Source: Candidatus Methanosuratincola petrocarbonis (ex Vanwonterghem et al. 2016) (GTDB taxonomy: Archaea; Thermoproteota; Methanomethylicia; Methanomethylicales; Methanomethylicaceae). From it: a stretch of DNA of 5,994 nucleotides. The notes under the pieces were generated by a model. The model worked only from the letters and a program-made list of their open reading frames with translations, made no database searches and had not been told where the DNA came from. Where the stretch lies: positions 8,834-14,827 of the forward strand of contig MAGV01000080.1 in NCBI GenBank assembly GCA_001717015.1. Reading direction: 5' to 3'. Shown here piece after piece: positions 5,187-5,994 of the stretch; position 1 is the first letter of the stretch, and every line of letters begins with the position of its first letter. The translations under genes and the position numbers were made by a program.

Positions 5187-5994
5187 GATCGTCCTCTCCG
5201 CAGGGGGTAGCGACTCAGGAAAGACGATCGTGACTGCCGCCCTTCTCAGGATCCTGGGCGCTAAAGGCTACCGTGTCCAGCCGTTCAAGATAGGCCCCGA
5301 CTACATAGACCCGATGTACCACAGGCTTGCGTCGGGCAGGCCCTGCAGGAACCTTGACTCGTGGATAATGGACGAGATGACTGTGGTCTCGTCCTTCGCT
5401 TCAGGCTCGATCGGATCGGACTTGGCGGTAATAGAGGGCGTCAGAGGCCTCTACGAGGGGGAATCGCCTGTTGGGGACGAGGGGAGCACTGCACATGTTG
5501 CGAAAATCCTGAAGTCCCCTGTGGTCATTGTCCTCAACTGCCATAGCCTCACTAGGAGCGCAGCAGCTCAGCTCATTGGGCTAAGGGCGATGGACAACCA
5601 AGTCCAAATTGCTGGAGTGATCCTCAACAAGGTGAGCGATGCCCGGCACGAGGAGAAGCTGAGGCGTGCGATATCGCATTACGCGGGGATACCCATACTT
5701 GGATCCCTTTCCAGATCCCCTCGCCTTGAAATAAAGAAGCGACATCTGGGGTTGATGACCTCCCATGAGTTCCCTGAGGCGCTAGAGGTGATAAAAAGCG
5801 CCGCAGAGCAGTTGGAAGAGGGTCTTGATCTGGAGAGGATCCTCGAGATCGCCAAGCAGGCCCCGCCAATAGATCACATGCCTGAAGCACGTCCCCTCGA
5901 AGGCGAGCGCGTCAGGATTGGGGTCTTCATCGACGGGCCTTTCTCTTTCTATTATCACGAGAACCTTTCTGCACTCAGGGAGATGGGCGCGGAG
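5179..5994 (+). CDS. cfbB: Ni-sirohydrochlorin a,c-diamide synthase CfbB, N-terminal part (cut by window edge)
   Basis: The first 272 residues of a CbiA-type, glutamine- and ATP-dependent amidotransferase that converts the a and c acetates of Ni-sirohydrochlorin to amides. The P-loop AGGSDSGKT (8-16) matches GxxxxGKT. The CbiA landmarks QPFKIGPDYIDPMYH (34-48), SGR..RNLDSW (52-62), IEGVRGLYEG (85-94) and GSTAHVAKIL (102-111) follow in order, then an AGVILNKV strand. From about residue 245 the class I glutamine amidotransferase domain begins, with PFSFYYHENL (254-263), but its catalytic Cys and His lie beyond the window. The start overlaps the cfbC stop by 8 bp. MPRIV is a usual family N-terminus, although TTG at 5173 has better Shine-Dalgarno spacing. 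Cobyrinic acid a,c-diamide synthase for cobalamin is the close alternative. The cfbACDE context favours CfbB. Confidence 0.9.
   Translation, partial: MPRIVLSAGGSDSGKTIVTAALLRILGAKGYRVQPFKIGPDYIDPMYHRLASGRPCRNLDSWIMDEMTVVSSFASGSIGSDLAVIEGVRGLYEGESPVGDEGSTAHVAKILKSPVVIVLNCHSLTRSAAAQLIGLRAMDNQVQIAGVILNKVSDARHEEKLRRAISHYAGIPILGSLSRSPRLEIKKRHLGLMTSHEFPEALEVIKSAAEQLEEGLDLERILEIAKQAPPIDHMPEARPLEGERVRIGVFIDGPFSFYYHENLSALREMGAE

Noticed and set aside
1..5994. CRISPR arrays, tRNA or rRNA genes, insertion sequences or integration sites.
   Set aside because: No direct or terminal inverted repeats, tRNA-like stems or transposase motifs were seen, and practically every base is accounted for by overlapping genes.

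Overview
The window is one uninterrupted plus-strand operon for making coenzyme F430, the nickel tetrapyrrole of methyl-coenzyme M reductase (MCR). F430 is known only from methanogenic archaea and archaea that oxidise methane or other alkanes by MCR, so the source is very likely such an archaeon. The DNA is GC-rich by eye. Arginine is often AGG, starts are sometimes TTG, and the Shine-Dalgarno sites (GGAGG, AGGTGATC) suit an archaeal 16S 3' end. The lineage cannot be fixed from this window. Several proteins are somewhat divergent, so a less-studied MCR-bearing group is possible, but that is inference.

Layout: (1) 1-180, the 3' end of a gene that looks like hemC (hydroxymethylbilane synthase). 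(2) 177-887, uroporphyrinogen III C-methyltransferase (SUMT). (3) 884-1639, uroporphyrinogen III synthase (hemD). (4) 1636-2040, the small CbiX-type nickel chelatase cfbA. (5) 2037-3320, the Mur-ligase-like F430 synthase cfbE. (6) 3322-4404, the NifD-like cfbD. (7) 4401-5186, the NifH-like cfbC. (8) 5179 to the right edge, the amidotransferase cfbB, cut before most of its glutaminase domain. Neighbouring genes overlap by 4 or 8 bp, or in one case are separated by 1 bp. No internal terminator or promoter is convincing and there is no non-coding stretch to describe.

How the genes work together: HemC makes hydroxymethylbilane, HemD closes it to uroporphyrinogen III, and SUMT methylates that to precorrin-2. 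A precorrin-2 dehydrogenase, not present here, would give sirohydrochlorin. CfbA inserts nickel and CfbB amidates the a and c acetates. The nitrogenase-like CfbC/CfbD pair reduces the ring and closes the gamma-lactam. CfbE finally closes the carbocyclic ring to give F430. The operon therefore joins general tetrapyrrole synthesis to all five dedicated cfb steps. This is a known pathway. The points worth a second look are its tight translational coupling, the missing dehydrogenase, and unusual residues in SUMT and CfbC.
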